This document shows positions 40,446-48,985 of a stretch of DNA of 64,000 bases, one piece after another. Made by a program: the position numbers and the translations under genes. Under the pieces are notes generated by a model that saw only the letters and a list, made by a program, of their open reading frames with translations, searched no databases and was not told the origin of the DNA. The stretch covers positions 1-64,000 of the IMG/VR virus record IMGVR_UViG_3300036884_000495. One strand, given 5' to 3'. The DNA is from a virus. Positions within the stretch are counted from its first letter, which is position 1; each line of letters starts with the position of its first letter.

Positions 40446-41306
40446 ATGGCCGAGACCTCCGAATACCACCCGTTTGCGCGGTCCTCGGAGGACGAAACCG
40501 GGGACACCCAGATCTGTGTCTTCACGAAGGGCGGCAAAGAAGTAGCGTCCGCGCTTCTTCGTGAATCCTTGGGCGAGAACGACGGGAACCGTCTGGAGAA
40601 GCTGCAGGTCGACTCTGCGCACCGGGGGCGGGGTCTTGCGCGCCTGCTGTTGCAAGAGGCGAAGAAGCGCGCGACAAAGGATCTGTACATCAAGCCGAGA
40701 CCTTTCGGCGACATGCCCGCCAGCATCGAGGCGCTCAAGAAGCTCTATCGCAGTGAGGGCTTCAAGGAAGCCGACGACAAGGACAACATGGTCTACAAGA
40801 AAGCAGCAAGCGAGCCCACAGGCAGCTACCAGGGTAAGCCTGCGAACCCCAACACGGTGAAGTTCGAGAAGGACTTTCAGGGGCTGAAGATCAAGGTTGA
40901 CCGCCCCAAGGGCTTCACCATGTCTGGCAAAGACCCCGAGGGGAAAGCTTGGGCGCGCACATACCAGTACGACTACGGCTACATACCGCAGACGCTTGGC
41001 GGGGACAACGACGGCCTTGACGTCTACCTGGGTCCGAACAAGACGGCGAAGGATTCCTACTGGGTGGTGCAGACCAAACCCAATGGCAAGTTCGACGAGT
41101 ACAAGGTGTTCCTCGGATTCAACAGCGAGAAGGATGCCGTCGCCGCGTACAAGGCGCACACGCCTGCGAAGCTTCTTCACAGCGTATCGGCGATGTCCAT
41201 CGAGATGATGAAGGCGATGCTGGGAGACAAGAACCCACGAGAAGACCTTGAGAAGAAGGCGATGTGGGGCGGCTTCCTCGACGAGCTCACGCGAATCGGG
41301 GGCTAA
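40446..41306 (+). CDS. GNAT acetyltransferase fused to inorganic-pyrophosphatase-like domain
   Basis: 286 aa. Residues about 20-115 are a GNAT fold: LQVDSAHRGRGLARLLLQEA with the acetyl-CoA loop HRGRGL (59-64), and YRSEGFKEA. Residues about 140-245 match the phage InPase-like domain: VDRPKGFTMSGKDPEG, YQYDYGYIPQTLGG, DNDGLDVYLGPN and FDEYKVFLGF. The InPase-like domain is normally found in large phage polyproteins. No ribosome site precedes ATG 40446; a GTG at 40416 is possible. The biochemical role of the combination is unknown. Confidence 0.75.
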   Translation: MAETSEYHPFARSSEDETGDTQICVFTKGGKEVASALLRESLGENDGNRLEKLQVDSAHRGRGLARLLLQEAKKRATKDLYIKPRPFGDMPASIEALKKLYRSEGFKEADDKDNMVYKKAASEPTGSYQGKPANPNTVKFEKDFQGLKIKVDRPKGFTMSGKDPEGKAWARTYQYDYGYIPQTLGGDNDGLDVYLGPNKTAKDSYWVVQTKPNGKFDEYKVFLGFNSEKDAVAAYKAHTPAKLLHSVSAMSIEMMKAMLGDKNPREDLEKKAMWGGFLDELTRIGG

Positions 41307-41311
41307 AAGAA

Positions 41312-41337
41312 AACGGGGAGGTAGCGGCCTCCCCGTT
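41312..41337. terminator. Strong bidirectional terminator
   Basis: AACGGGGAGG pairs perfectly with CCTCCCCGTT around TAGCGG. On the minus strand it is followed by TTTTCTTTT, so it mainly ends the leftward replication operon; it also faces the convergent tail operon. Confidence 0.9.
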
Positions 41338-41340
41338 CAC

Positions 41341-41460
41341 TCACGCCAATTCAGCGCCTTGCAGCTGCCTTAGTGGCGAGTCTTTCGTGCCGAACACGAC
41401 GATTCCGGCGTCTACTACGATGTTGCGTAGAAGGCCCTCTGGTAAGGATTCGTCCACCAT
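41341..41460 (-). CDS. Small gene, or -1 frameshift extension of 41523-42866
   Basis: As a stand-alone gene: ATG 41460 with GGAAG 8 nt upstream, 39 aa (MVDESLPEGLLRNIVVDAGI...). The same frame is open and protein-like for another 22 codons upstream (IVDADAAGLWPGCVLPRPED) to the stop region of 41523-42866, but without any start codon. A G GGA AAA site there (41526-41532) would join the two as one protein by -1 frameshifting, adding 61 residues. Confidence 0.55.
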   Translation of the reverse strand: MVDESLPEGLLRNIVVDAGIVVFGTKDSPLRQLQGAELA

Positions 41461-41522
41461 GAGGACGTCTTCCGGCCGGGGAAGAACACACCCCGGCCAG
41501 AGACCCGCCGCATCGGCGTCGA

Positions 41523-42866
41523 CTATTTTCCCGCAGACTCCGCAGGGAACGCCTGGAGAAGTTCGTTTGCGACCTGCACGTGCGCATTCGCCTTGATCTG
41601 TTGCTTGTACCAGTTGAGGGCCGTGGGCAAGTCGCAGCCGTTCTGCTGTTGCACGAAGAGCACGATCGCCATGAGCGAGAGGTTGTCAATGCGTGCATTG
41701 CCGATCACACGCGCGTGGATGTCCTTCACGTATTCGTCGACGCCCTCTTGCGCCTTGCGCATGGCATCCATCGCCGTTGCGAGCGTCTTCACTTGCGCCA
41801 TCAAGGTCGCAATGTCTGCGCCGCCCGTGGGCGCCGTTGGTTGCGGCTGCGGCATCTGTTGGATGCCTGGCTGCCACTGGGTGGGTACCAGTGGCGCGCC
41901 CTGCATTCCCATGGATGGCGCACCTTGCATCGGCGGTGGTGAGCCCATCGGCGCACCCTGCATTCCCGGAAAGCCGCCACCCATCGGCGGTCCCATTTGA
42001 GGGCTAGAAGTTCCCATACCAGGGATGCCGCCCGTCGGTTGCATCATGGGCATCGTCGGCATCTGTTGGCTGACCATGTGCTGTCCCGTCTGCGCCATTT
42101 GGGGCTGCTGTTGTCCCATCATCATGGGCTGCCCCATGGGAGCGGGCGCTTGTTGTAGGCCGGGGATTTGCTGTTGATTCTGTGCTTGCGGGTGACTGGG
42201 TGCCATGGGTTCTGCTTCCTTCTTCTTCTGATCGTATTCGATGAGTGCTTCGTGTACTGCGGCCGCGCGTTGCTCTTTAGGCATCGCGTTGAACGCCAGC
42301 TTTTGCTCTTGGGTGTTTACTTTTCCTGTGAGGTACATCAATCGGTACTGGTGGGACAGCGGCAGCGCCATGAGCGCGTGCAGTTCACGGGGTACTTCTT
42401 TTATGTCGACAGTGCCGGCCATCATGCTGTTTTCCTTCGGTGTGATGGCTACGTAGGGCGTAGCCAGTTGCAGTTGTTGTAGACGTTGCCTGTTTTGGGG
42501 TGATAGGTTGGCGACACAAGCCACAACTTGCATGTCCATGCATTTGTAGCAAGGCCTCGCATCCTTCTTAGCGGGGTCTGGGTGCCGCATGTTCTTGGCG
42601 GGGCACTTCAGTTGCGCCTGTAGTTGCTGCCAGTACTCGTCGATGAAGGCTATGAGCCCGTTGCGAATGCCATCGATAATGTGCTCCTCGGCAGCTTCGG
42701 GGAGCATGAAGGTGAGTACGCCTAGGTAGTATTCACGAGGCTGATGCGGTTGTACGCACAAGCCAGCTTTGCGACAGCACTGATACAGTTCTGTGGGGTT
42801 GAGCTGCGCGTACCCCTCATAGAGCGCTTGTACTTCTGGTGGCCACGAATTGGGCGATTGGTCCAT
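41523..42866 (-). CDS. Replication-operon protein with Q/P/M-rich middle
   Basis: 447 aa from ATG 42866 with GGAG 8 nt upstream. The N-terminal 200 residues are helical with Cys-pair motifs (LYQCCRKAGLC; CYKCMDMQVVAC) that may bind zinc. Residues about 215-345 are low-complexity Gln/Pro/Met/Gly. The C-terminal 90 residues are helical (ADIATLMAQVKTLATAMDAM). No family is recognised. Probably a scaffold or nucleic-acid-associated protein. The gene ends at a possible -1 frameshift site. Confidence 0.65.
   Translation of the reverse strand: MDQSPNSWPPEVQALYEGYAQLNPTELYQCCRKAGLCVQPHQPREYYLGVLTFMLPEAAEEHIIDGIRNGLIAFIDEYWQQLQAQLKCPAKNMRHPDPAKKDARPCYKCMDMQVVACVANLSPQNRQRLQQLQLATPYVAITPKENSMMAGTVDIKEVPRELHALMALPLSHQYRLMYLTGKVNTQEQKLAFNAMPKEQRAAAVHEALIEYDQKKKEAEPMAPSHPQAQNQQQIPGLQQAPAPMGQPMMMGQQQPQMAQTGQHMVSQQMPTMPMMQPTGGIPGMGTSSPQMGPPMGGGFPGMQGAPMGSPPPMQGAPSMGMQGAPLVPTQWQPGIQQMPQPQPTAPTGGADIATLMAQVKTLATAMDAMRKAQEGVDEYVKDIHARVIGNARIDNLSLMAIVLFVQQQNGCDLPTALNWYKQQIKANAHVQVANELLQAFPAESAGK
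41526..41532 (-). promoter_or_regulatory. Candidate -1 ribosomal slippery site (GGGAAAA)
   Basis: On the minus strand the codons are GCG GGA AAA TAG. Slipping back one base gives GGG AAA ATA and avoids the stop. A CGCC/GGCG hairpin begins 7 nt downstream, and a second, stronger GGCCGGGG/CCCCGGCC hairpin follows about 28 nt downstream. Confidence 0.5.
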
Positions 42867-43290
42867 TCTCAAACTCCCCCCACGCCCATACTTCAACGTA
42901 CGGGTCTTGGCCAGGCATTACTTCTCCTTTGGTGACACTGATTGATATGTGCTGGGCGTCGTCGTAGCCAGCGGCCTCCACGATCGTATCCTCCAATAAC
43001 TTGACTCGGTTACTGGCGTCTGTTTTCTTATGCCGCCGAACCTTGGGGTCTTTCCCCCAGGTTTTGCAGTACACGTCGCCGATGGCGAAGAGCGCGATGA
43101 TAACCACCTCGAACTCCTCGTCCTTCCGTGAGAAGAAGGAGAGGAACTCGGGGTGGTTTCGTCCAAGGAAGTTCTGGACCTCACGCTTGTATGCTTTGCC
43201 TTCCTTCTTTAGAACGCGCATGTTCCTGCCCACGGTGGCATACGCATTGTTAGCGGATGGTGGGAAGAAAGGGACAGTGATGTGGATCAT
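42817..43290 (-). CDS. RusA-family Holliday junction resolvase
   Basis: 157 aa, ATG overlapping the upstream TGA. It has the RusA layout: N-terminal FFPPSANNAY (8-17), then KKTDASNRVKLLEDTIVEA (88-106) with the metal-binding Asp91, and GYDDAQHI (109-115) with paired Asp110/Asp111. RusA enzymes cut four-way DNA junctions in replication and recombination. It overlaps the next gene by 50 nt. Confidence 0.8.
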   Translation of the reverse strand: MIHITVPFFPPSANNAYATVGRNMRVLKKEGKAYKREVQNFLGRNHPEFLSFFSRKDEEFEVVIIALFAIGDVYCKTWGKDPKVRRHKKTDASNRVKLLEDTIVEAAGYDDAQHISISVTKGEVMPGQDPYVEVWAWGEFENGPIAQFVATRSTSAL

Positions 43291-43865
43291 TCAGTGAGCC
43301 TACGCTGCCCCCTGCGTCCGCCCGCAGCGCCTCCGAGTTCGATGCTCTGTCCGCGTAGGGTGACCTGGCGGCTAAGGCCCCGTGCATGACGCTCGAGGCC
43401 CTCTAGCTGAGCGTCTAGGTGTCGTTGCATGATGTAGTAGTCCTGCTCAAGGCGCAGTAGTTCGCGGTAATGAGGGAGCTCCTGTAGGAGGTCCTTCATC
43501 TCGGCTTCCGAGGGCTTCTTTCGTGTCTTCGCTTCCACCTCGAGGCGGACTTGCTTACGAAGGTCTACGCCCATCATCGCCATCTCGTTGCGGATGGTGT
43601 CGAGGCGCCCCTTCACCATGGCGAGCGTGGCCCCGGTGTACGCAAACCAGGCGTCTACTTTCCCCATGAGGATGGAGTACGCATCGCCTTCCAGTTGCGT
43701 GTACGTCTCGGGGTTGATCTGTGGGCAGGGGAACGGGGGCTGCCCAGGAGGGTCGAAGCCGTCTACGGACAGCTTCATGAAGATCTCGTCGTAGCTATCC
43801 CAGGCCGCATGTTCGGCCTGCTGCTGCGACTGGCCAATGCCAATATTCGAAGGTGCTTGTAACAT
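43287..43865 (-). CDS. Hypothetical helical protein
   Basis: 192 aa, ATG with AAGGAAG upstream. Mostly helical, with long Glu/Arg/Leu-rich stretches (RKQVRLEVEAKTRKKPSEAE, LRLEQDYYIMQRHLDAQLE) suggesting a coiled coil, and a basic tail (GGRRGQRRL). It lies between a Cas4-like nuclease and RusA, so a recombination or DNA-binding role is plausible. No family is recognised. Confidence 0.65.
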   Translation of the reverse strand: MLQAPSNIGIGQSQQQAEHAAWDSYDEIFMKLSVDGFDPPGQPPFPCPQINPETYTQLEGDAYSILMGKVDAWFAYTGATLAMVKGRLDTIRNEMAMMGVDLRKQVRLEVEAKTRKKPSEAEMKDLLQELPHYRELLRLEQDYYIMQRHLDAQLEGLERHARGLSRQVTLRGQSIELGGAAGGRRGQRRLTE

Positions 43866-44728
43866 TACGTGAGCTTCCTTGCCTTTCTGGTGGGTGCGGG
43901 GGCCTGCCTCGCGGCAGCCATTCGGTTGTAGGAGGGCTCACAGGTCTTGGCGTAAGAACACCAGGAGCACGGCATGCCCTCCTCTCTATCCGGCAGGGTG
44001 CCCTGCCGGGCGAAGTCGTGTGCTTGAACCATCCGACTCTCTAGGCGGTTCCAGGTGCCCCTGTCGAATGGAACGATCCAAGGGGTGAGTGGTGGCGTGT
44101 TGTTCGAGTTGCTCTTGTTGTAGTAGAGGAACCAGATCAGGGGCACATCAAAGCACTTCTGGTAGAGCGTGCCTTGCATAACGTGCGGTTCCTTTGGCTT
44201 GTTCGCCTTCTCGAATTCGGGCCCGCTCATGGACTTGATCTCAAGTGCCACCCGTAGGTACGGGTTGTCATGCTCGTCGTAGAAGACGAAGATGCCGTCG
44301 GTGCTGGAGGATACCTGGAACTTCGCGGCGACGTCGCTGGTCTTAGATGTGATGCGCGCTTCGTCCGTGAAGACGATGCGTCCATCTGTCAGCATGCACA
44401 TGCGCTGGAAGTCGTCTTGGATGAGGGCGTGCACCATATGCCCTATGTCGAAGCGCTTCTGCATGTTGATGTTGGCGTTGTCCGTATCTGCGTTGTTCTC
44501 GGTGCCTATCAGCGAGTAGGTAGCCTGGCGAAGGCACCCGCAGATCTCTGAGGCGTGGATACCGGGCGCCCTGTGCCCATCGCCGCCAATGTGGATAGGG
44601 AAGTGGCGGTCACCGTGGTACGTCGCCTTGTACTTATCCCAGATCGCCTGGAGTGCAGCCACGTGATCCAGAAGCGGCTTCCAGTCGTTGTCAGGGGCGG
44701 TCAGATCATCAATCGTCAGAAGTCTCAC
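43865..44728 (-). CDS. Cas4/RecB-like PD-(D/E)XK exonuclease with Fe-S-type cysteines
   Basis: 287 aa, GTG start overlapping the upstream gene by 20 nt. It has the Cas4/AddB nuclease core: HASEICGCLRQATYSL (58-73), GHMVHALIQDDF with His100, STDGIF with Asp144, and LEIKSMSG with Glu163 and Lys165. C-terminal Cys254, Cys257 and Cys263 with a Cys near the start fit a 4Fe-4S cluster as in Cas4. Such phage nucleases process DNA ends for recombination. No Cas1/Cas2 is present, so a CRISPR role is not suggested. Confidence 0.8.
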   Translation of the reverse strand: MRLLTIDDLTAPDNDWKPLLDHVAALQAIWDKYKATYHGDRHFPIHIGGDGHRAPGIHASEICGCLRQATYSLIGTENNADTDNANINMQKRFDIGHMVHALIQDDFQRMCMLTDGRIVFTDEARITSKTSDVAAKFQVSSSTDGIFVFYDEHDNPYLRVALEIKSMSGPEFEKANKPKEPHVMQGTLYQKCFDVPLIWFLYYNKSNSNNTPPLTPWIVPFDRGTWNRLESRMVQAHDFARQGTLPDREEGMPCSWCSYAKTCEPSYNRMAAARQAPAPTRKARKLT

Positions 44729-45227
44729 TCAGTACCTTCTTCCAGTGTTCGTAGGGGACGAGAATCCATTGGTCCTCCACCATACAGGTGCCTTGGTTGG
44801 TGAAGTTGACTTGGAAGAGAGGCACCTCTCCGTAGCCGCACTCGCCGCGGATCTTGGAGAGCTCCTCCCGCGTAATGGTGATGCCCTTTGTGAACCGCGT
44901 TTTGTTCTCTATGCGGTACTTGCCCTTCACTACGCCGTCACCCTTACGCCAAGGGACAGCGCCGGAGCCTCGCTGCCGCTGTCCACCCATGTCTTCTGCG
45001 ACACGGGTTTCTTGCTTCATCGATGCCTTCTTCATCTGCTTGGCAGAAGGCATGGGCGGTGCGGGTTCCTTGAGGATGATGGTGATGGGGCGCTGCTTTT
45101 CGAGGGCGTCGAGCAGTGTGTTGTGGGTGCACTGCCAGAAGCCAGTCGCCTGCCCCACGGCGCATGCAACCGTGTACGTACCCGTAGGGTCGACCCCCAC
45201 GGGCAATAGCTTCAGCGATACAAGCAC
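44709..45227 (-). CDS. PD-(D/E)XK nuclease-like protein
   Basis: 172 aa from a GTG at 45227 (start uncertain; no clear ribosome site). Residues about 85-110 show the restriction-endonuclease-like active site: GSGAVPWRKGD (87-97) then YRIENKT with Glu107-x-Lys109. The N-terminal 80 residues are basic and helical. Similar small nucleases resolve or trim DNA in phages. It lies between RecA-like and Cas4-like genes. Confidence 0.65.
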   Translation of the reverse strand: MLVSLKLLPVGVDPTGTYTVACAVGQATGFWQCTHNTLLDALEKQRPITIILKEPAPPMPSAKQMKKASMKQETRVAEDMGGQRQRGSGAVPWRKGDGVVKGKYRIENKTRFTKGITITREELSKIRGECGYGEVPLFQVNFTNQGTCMVEDQWILVPYEHWKKVLSETSDD

Positions 45228-46501
45228 TGAACGCCCGCTGCTTTGAGGATCTCTTGGCGCAGGAAGAACTCGAAGGTGAGGTCTGTCCAAATGCGCTCTC
45301 GAATCTCGCGGTCGGTCTTGTAGCAAGTAGGTTCGATGGGCTGGCGCGTAGCGGGGTCCGTCACGCGCAAACCATCCCCGAAGTGCATGATGACGCTGTA
45401 GTGGTAGGCGGCCTGTAGCAACTCGCCCGCTTCGTCGGTGCCGAACCACTTCCAGTAGTAGTTGTACGTGCCGGCGACGTTGTCGTGCGTGCCCGCCTTG
45501 CCTTTGGCGGTCTTCCAGTGAATGGCTTTGCCCACGACTTCATCGCCCACTTTTTGCTGGGCGCCGCTGTACACGGTAAGGTCTATGAGCTTGTAGTGCT
45601 TGGTGGCTTCGCTGCCTTTGGCTTCCCACTCAGGCAGGTACTTGGCGGCGTATCCAGCGTTCGCTTTATCACGCTGAACAACCTGTTGAACGAGCATCGT
45701 GGTTGTCACGTTTGTGCCGGCGCGCATCATCGGGTTGAAGCGAAGCCAGAACTCCTTCATCATGCCCGCGGAACCCGCGCGCTTGCTGTCTTCGTCCATC
45801 GTCTTGTCGGCGTCGAAGCGCGATTGGAGACCAGAGATACTGTCCACAGCGACGATGTTGAACACGTTCTCCTTGTTGGCGTTTAGGACACCTTGGAGAA
45901 CGTCGTCACCTGTATCGCCTTTGATGACTTCGACGATACCCACTTGGCGCTTGTAGCTGTCTACCTGCTCGTTTGTGAGCTCGGGTCGTCGCTCATTTCG
46001 CAGCACCTTATTGAGGTCGTCGATCACACCATCAGGGACTGAGATCTTGAACCCAGAGTTGTGCATGTACAGGTAGTCGATTGCGCCCTCTACGTGGGCG
46101 ATGGCGCACGCAAAGGCATTGCCATAAAGTCGCTGTTGTAGCCCGCACATACGCCAAAGTAGATTGCTCTTTGTGGATCCAAAGGGGCCGCTTAGGCAGG
46201 AGGCGCCACCCGCCGGGAAGCCGCCGGCGAGCGCGATATCCAGAGAGATGATGCCCGTAGGGCGACGAAGAATGTACGGGGACGACATGGCATCGATGTC
46301 GACAAACGTCTCCGGGTTCTTCTGGCGAAGAGCGCTGATCTTGCGCATCTTCTCTTCGTACGTGAGGTCCGTGACCCGCTTGTCGACTTCGGGCTCAAGT
46401 CCTTGTAGTTCGTACGCCGGTGCCGCGGGGGCATCCGGCATATGAATCTTCGCGGCTTTGCCTTCTACCTTGACGGGTGCGCTTTGCTTCTTTGCGGCCA
46501 T
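45212..46501 (-). CDS. RecA/UvsX-type recombinase
   Basis: 429 aa, ATG with AAGGAGAG upstream. RecA core: Walker A GPFGSTKS (105-112), a post-Walker A helix, Walker B VFNIVAVD (213-220) followed by SISGL, and a basic loop region (QQVVQRDKANAGYAAKY). The first 70 residues are a linker and helical N-terminal arm. Ser-Thr in the P-loop departs from the usual GxxxxGKT, as in some phage UvsX proteins. It should catalyse strand exchange in replication and repair. Confidence 0.8.
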   Translation of the reverse strand: MAAKKQSAPVKVEGKAAKIHMPDAPAAPAYELQGLEPEVDKRVTDLTYEEKMRKISALRQKNPETFVDIDAMSSPYILRRPTGIISLDIALAGGFPAGGASCLSGPFGSTKSNLLWRMCGLQQRLYGNAFACAIAHVEGAIDYLYMHNSGFKISVPDGVIDDLNKVLRNERRPELTNEQVDSYKRQVGIVEVIKGDTGDDVLQGVLNANKENVFNIVAVDSISGLQSRFDADKTMDEDSKRAGSAGMMKEFWLRFNPMMRAGTNVTTTMLVQQVVQRDKANAGYAAKYLPEWEAKGSEATKHYKLIDLTVYSGAQQKVGDEVVGKAIHWKTAKGKAGTHDNVAGTYNYYWKWFGTDEAGELLQAAYHYSVIMHFGDGLRVTDPATRQPIEPTCYKTDREIRERIWTDLTFEFFLRQEILKAAGVQCLYR

Positions 46502-46653
46502 GTCTCTCCTTCAAACGGCTCGGTGCCGTGTTTAGGGCACGAAAGTACGTGCCCTAGTTTTTCAAGTTGACTGCCGCATACGGGGCATCCGTGTGCAGCG
46601 CGCTTCTCGAGTTCTTCTTGGTCAACGGTCTCTACTACGCCGAGCTTTTCCAT
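46465..46653 (-). CDS. Small zinc-ribbon protein
   Basis: 62 aa, ATG with AAGGAGAAC upstream. Residues 23-40 hold CPVCGSQLEKLGHVLSC, a one-site zinc ribbon, and the C-terminus is basic. It overlaps the start of the RecA-like gene by 37 nt and the end of the HU-like gene, so all three are coupled. Possibly a regulator or accessory subunit. Confidence 0.65.
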   Translation of the reverse strand: MEKLGVVETVDQEELEKRAAHGCPVCGSQLEKLGHVLSCPKHGTEPFEGETWPQRSKAHPSR

Positions 46654-46969
46654 GTTCGTTCTCCTTCAGTGCGACCCGTAATTGAGGCGCTTTTGAAAAG
46701 TATATGCGTACCTGGGTCTGGACGTGGAAGCTAGCTGTTGTGCGCTTTCCTGCGAAGTGACCTTGTACGAGGGCCACTTCGTGGTTGAAGCGCGAGACAC
46801 AGCGCCGGAGAGTTCCGACGCCTGGGATGGTGACTACACCGGCCTCCACGAGTTCTTCACGAAGTAGCTCGTAGAAGGCGTTGAGTGCTGTAGCGACCTT
46901 GCGCGGATGAACGCCCGAACGCCGGGCGACTTCACTATGTAGGGCGGCTCTGTTGTTAGTTCTTGGCAT
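46622..46969 (-). CDS. HU/IHF-family DNA-binding protein
   Basis: 115 aa, ATG 7 nt after the polymerase stop region. HU fold: helical start LHSEVARRSGVHPRKVATAL, helix LNAFYELLREELVEAG, and the beta arm start VVTIPGVGTLRRCVSRF. HU-like proteins bend DNA and assist replication or packaging. It is longer than HU (about 90 aa) with a basic C-terminus. Coupled to a zinc-ribbon and the RecA-like gene. Confidence 0.75.
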   Translation of the reverse strand: MPRTNNRAALHSEVARRSGVHPRKVATALNAFYELLREELVEAGVVTIPGVGTLRRCVSRFNHEVALVQGHFAGKRTTASFHVQTQVRIYFSKAPQLRVALKENEHGKARRSRDR

Positions 46970-46975
46970 GTTGTT

Positions 46976-48985
46976 TTACTTCGCTTCGGCCCAGCTCTTA
47001 CCGCGCCCGCCATCGGCAGGAAGCGGGCAAAGCAGGTCGATACTGAATGGGTGCGCCATCGCGTCTTCAATCTCCCGCAGGCATTCGTCCGCGTGTTCAT
47101 CCGGCACCTCGTACACCAATTCGTCGTGGACTTGGAGCACGCAGTGACAGTCGAAGAAACGATCTAGGCCGATGCAGTCGATGTTGGTCTGCGCTGCGCG
47201 CGTGACGTCTGCCGCACTTCCTTGGATCTGTGTATTTACCGCGAGACGTTCTCCGAGAGCTTGTTCCGCCTTACTCGATGAACCGATCATCGGGATGTTG
47301 CGGCGACGGCCCATCACGGTGAACGCGAACCCGTACTTCTTGCCCTCCTCGATAGCTTCTTTCATGAAGTGCTCGACGGCTGGATATGTGCCCTTGTACT
47401 GTGCGATCTTGTCCTTGGCTTCGCTGACGGTGCAGCCGATGTCCCCCGCGAGCTTGTTTGGACCCATTCCGTAATTTAAGCCGAAGCCGACCGCCTTCGC
47501 GGCAGTTCGCCAGAAGGCGCACTGACGAAGGTAGCCATCGAGGGTCATCTGCCTGTCGGAGGCGCGGGCAAGAACACCAGGGAGTTTGGACTCCGCAGCG
47601 TCGATGGTCTCCCCCGGCGTGCTGCACTTCTTCAACTTCTTGAGGAGATCTTTCGCCTCGTTGATGTCCTCGTAGTCCTTGCTGTTATTGAACATCAGAG
47701 CGGCGTTGCCCGCGTGGATGTCCCACCCCCGCAAGAAGACATCGACCATCGACTGCTCTTGTGCGGCACATGCTAGAAGACGCATTTCCAGCTGTTGATA
47801 ATCGGCGCAAAGTAGGGACCAACCGGGCTCCGTGATGAAGGCGCCGCGAAGGTTCCACTCGTCGTTCTCCGCACGAGGTAAATTTTGCAAGTTCGGATCA
47901 CTGCAGCTAAGACGACCAGTCCTGGCTCCCGCCTGGTTATAGTTCGCGTGGATACGGTCGTTCGGGTCCACAATCTCATTGAGGCCGATGATGTACGTAC
48001 CCAGCAACTTCGAGTACTCGCGTTCTTCGAGCATTAGTTTGAAGAGCGGCACTTCGTGCTCGTAGTGCTCTAGGACCGTGGAGTCCCATGAGGGTTTTCG
48101 CTCGCCTGTCTTGCCGCCTTTGGTCCACTTGATGGGCGGTATCTTTTGCTTCTCGGCGTAGGCAGCGAGTTGCTTCGTAGAGTTCGGGTTGATTGGCTCC
48201 CCTGCGAGGTGCACAATCTCTCGACGTATCTCTTTGATCTTCTCTTCCGCCTCGGGGCGCGCGGCGAGAAAGCGTTGCCGGTCGATCTTCACACCCCGGC
48301 GCTCCATCTTCCACAGCGCCTTCGTGTAGGGGCTCTCTATCTTGGAGAAGAAGTCCCAGAGCGCCTCGATGTACGGGGGATGACGTTGGAAGAGGGAATA
48401 GGTCTTCTCTCGCTCCAACATCTCTTTGAGGGCGAAGTAGCTGCGTAGCGTGCCCCACGCATCATTCGCGGCATACTCAATGAGCAACGCCATGTTCTCG
48501 CGTTCTGCCTTCTCAATGAGTTGCTTGGGGGATTGTGCGGCGCAGATCTTTCCAAACTGGTCCTGGAAGTCGGCCCACGTCCACCCGAGAATGTGCTGCG
48601 CGATGTACTTTAGCTTGTGCGGTTTGTCGTCGAACATGAGGGCGTGCATGACCTGCACGTCGTGCCACTTGCCGAGAATCGAGTAGCCGTAGTTCGCGAG
48701 GATGTGCATGTCATACTTCGCGTTGGCGAGCGGCCACGTGATGTCCGGGTTACCGAAGCACGGTATGAAGTGTGGCAGCATGTCTGCGTGTAGCGTGGCG
48801 CGCTGATTACCCCAGGCCAGAGAGAAGTAGAGGGGGACATCCCGCCACTTCACAAGCCCGGTGGTCTCAGTATCGATAGCGACGACAGGCGAGTGGTACA
48901 CCTCGGTGACAATGCGTTGTATTTCATGTGCGGGCGTTTGGTGTCCGACGTATTGGGCGGTTGGTGCGTCTATATTCCAGGCCAT
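46976..48985 (-). CDS. Family A DNA polymerase with 3'-5' exonuclease
   Basis: 669 aa from ATG 48985 (GGAG 5 nt upstream). The exonuclease domain begins with VVAIDTETTGL (Asp38, Glu40), followed by NAKYDMHIL and YAANDAW. Polymerase motifs: A LLCADYQQLEMRLLA (near 395), B RTAAKAVGFGLNYG, and C LQVHDELVYEV (His620-Asp621-Glu622). TGRLSCSDPNLQNLP precedes motif A. It lacks the 5'-3' nuclease domain, as usual in phages. It is the replicative polymerase of this operon. Confidence 0.95.
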   Translation of the reverse strand: MAWNIDAPTAQYVGHQTPAHEIQRIVTEVYHSPVVAIDTETTGLVKWRDVPLYFSLAWGNQRATLHADMLPHFIPCFGNPDITWPLANAKYDMHILANYGYSILGKWHDVQVMHALMFDDKPHKLKYIAQHILGWTWADFQDQFGKICAAQSPKQLIEKAERENMALLIEYAANDAWGTLRSYFALKEMLEREKTYSLFQRHPPYIEALWDFFSKIESPYTKALWKMERRGVKIDRQRFLAARPEAEEKIKEIRREIVHLAGEPINPNSTKQLAAYAEKQKIPPIKWTKGGKTGERKPSWDSTVLEHYEHEVPLFKLMLEEREYSKLLGTYIIGLNEIVDPNDRIHANYNQAGARTGRLSCSDPNLQNLPRAENDEWNLRGAFITEPGWSLLCADYQQLEMRLLACAAQEQSMVDVFLRGWDIHAGNAALMFNNSKDYEDINEAKDLLKKLKKCSTPGETIDAAESKLPGVLARASDRQMTLDGYLRQCAFWRTAAKAVGFGLNYGMGPNKLAGDIGCTVSEAKDKIAQYKGTYPAVEHFMKEAIEEGKKYGFAFTVMGRRRNIPMIGSSSKAEQALGERLAVNTQIQGSAADVTRAAQTNIDCIGLDRFFDCHCVLQVHDELVYEVPDEHADECLREIEDAMAHPFSIDLLCPLPADGGRGKSWAEAK

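Noticed and set aside
40437-41180. 247-aa minus-strand frame opposite the GNAT/InPase gene
   Set aside because: Leu/Val/Arg-rich shadow of a well-supported plus-strand gene with two recognisable domains.
43865-44728. Cas4 as part of a CRISPR adaptation module
   Set aside because: No Cas1, Cas2 or repeat array is present; Cas4-like nucleases are common in phage recombination modules.
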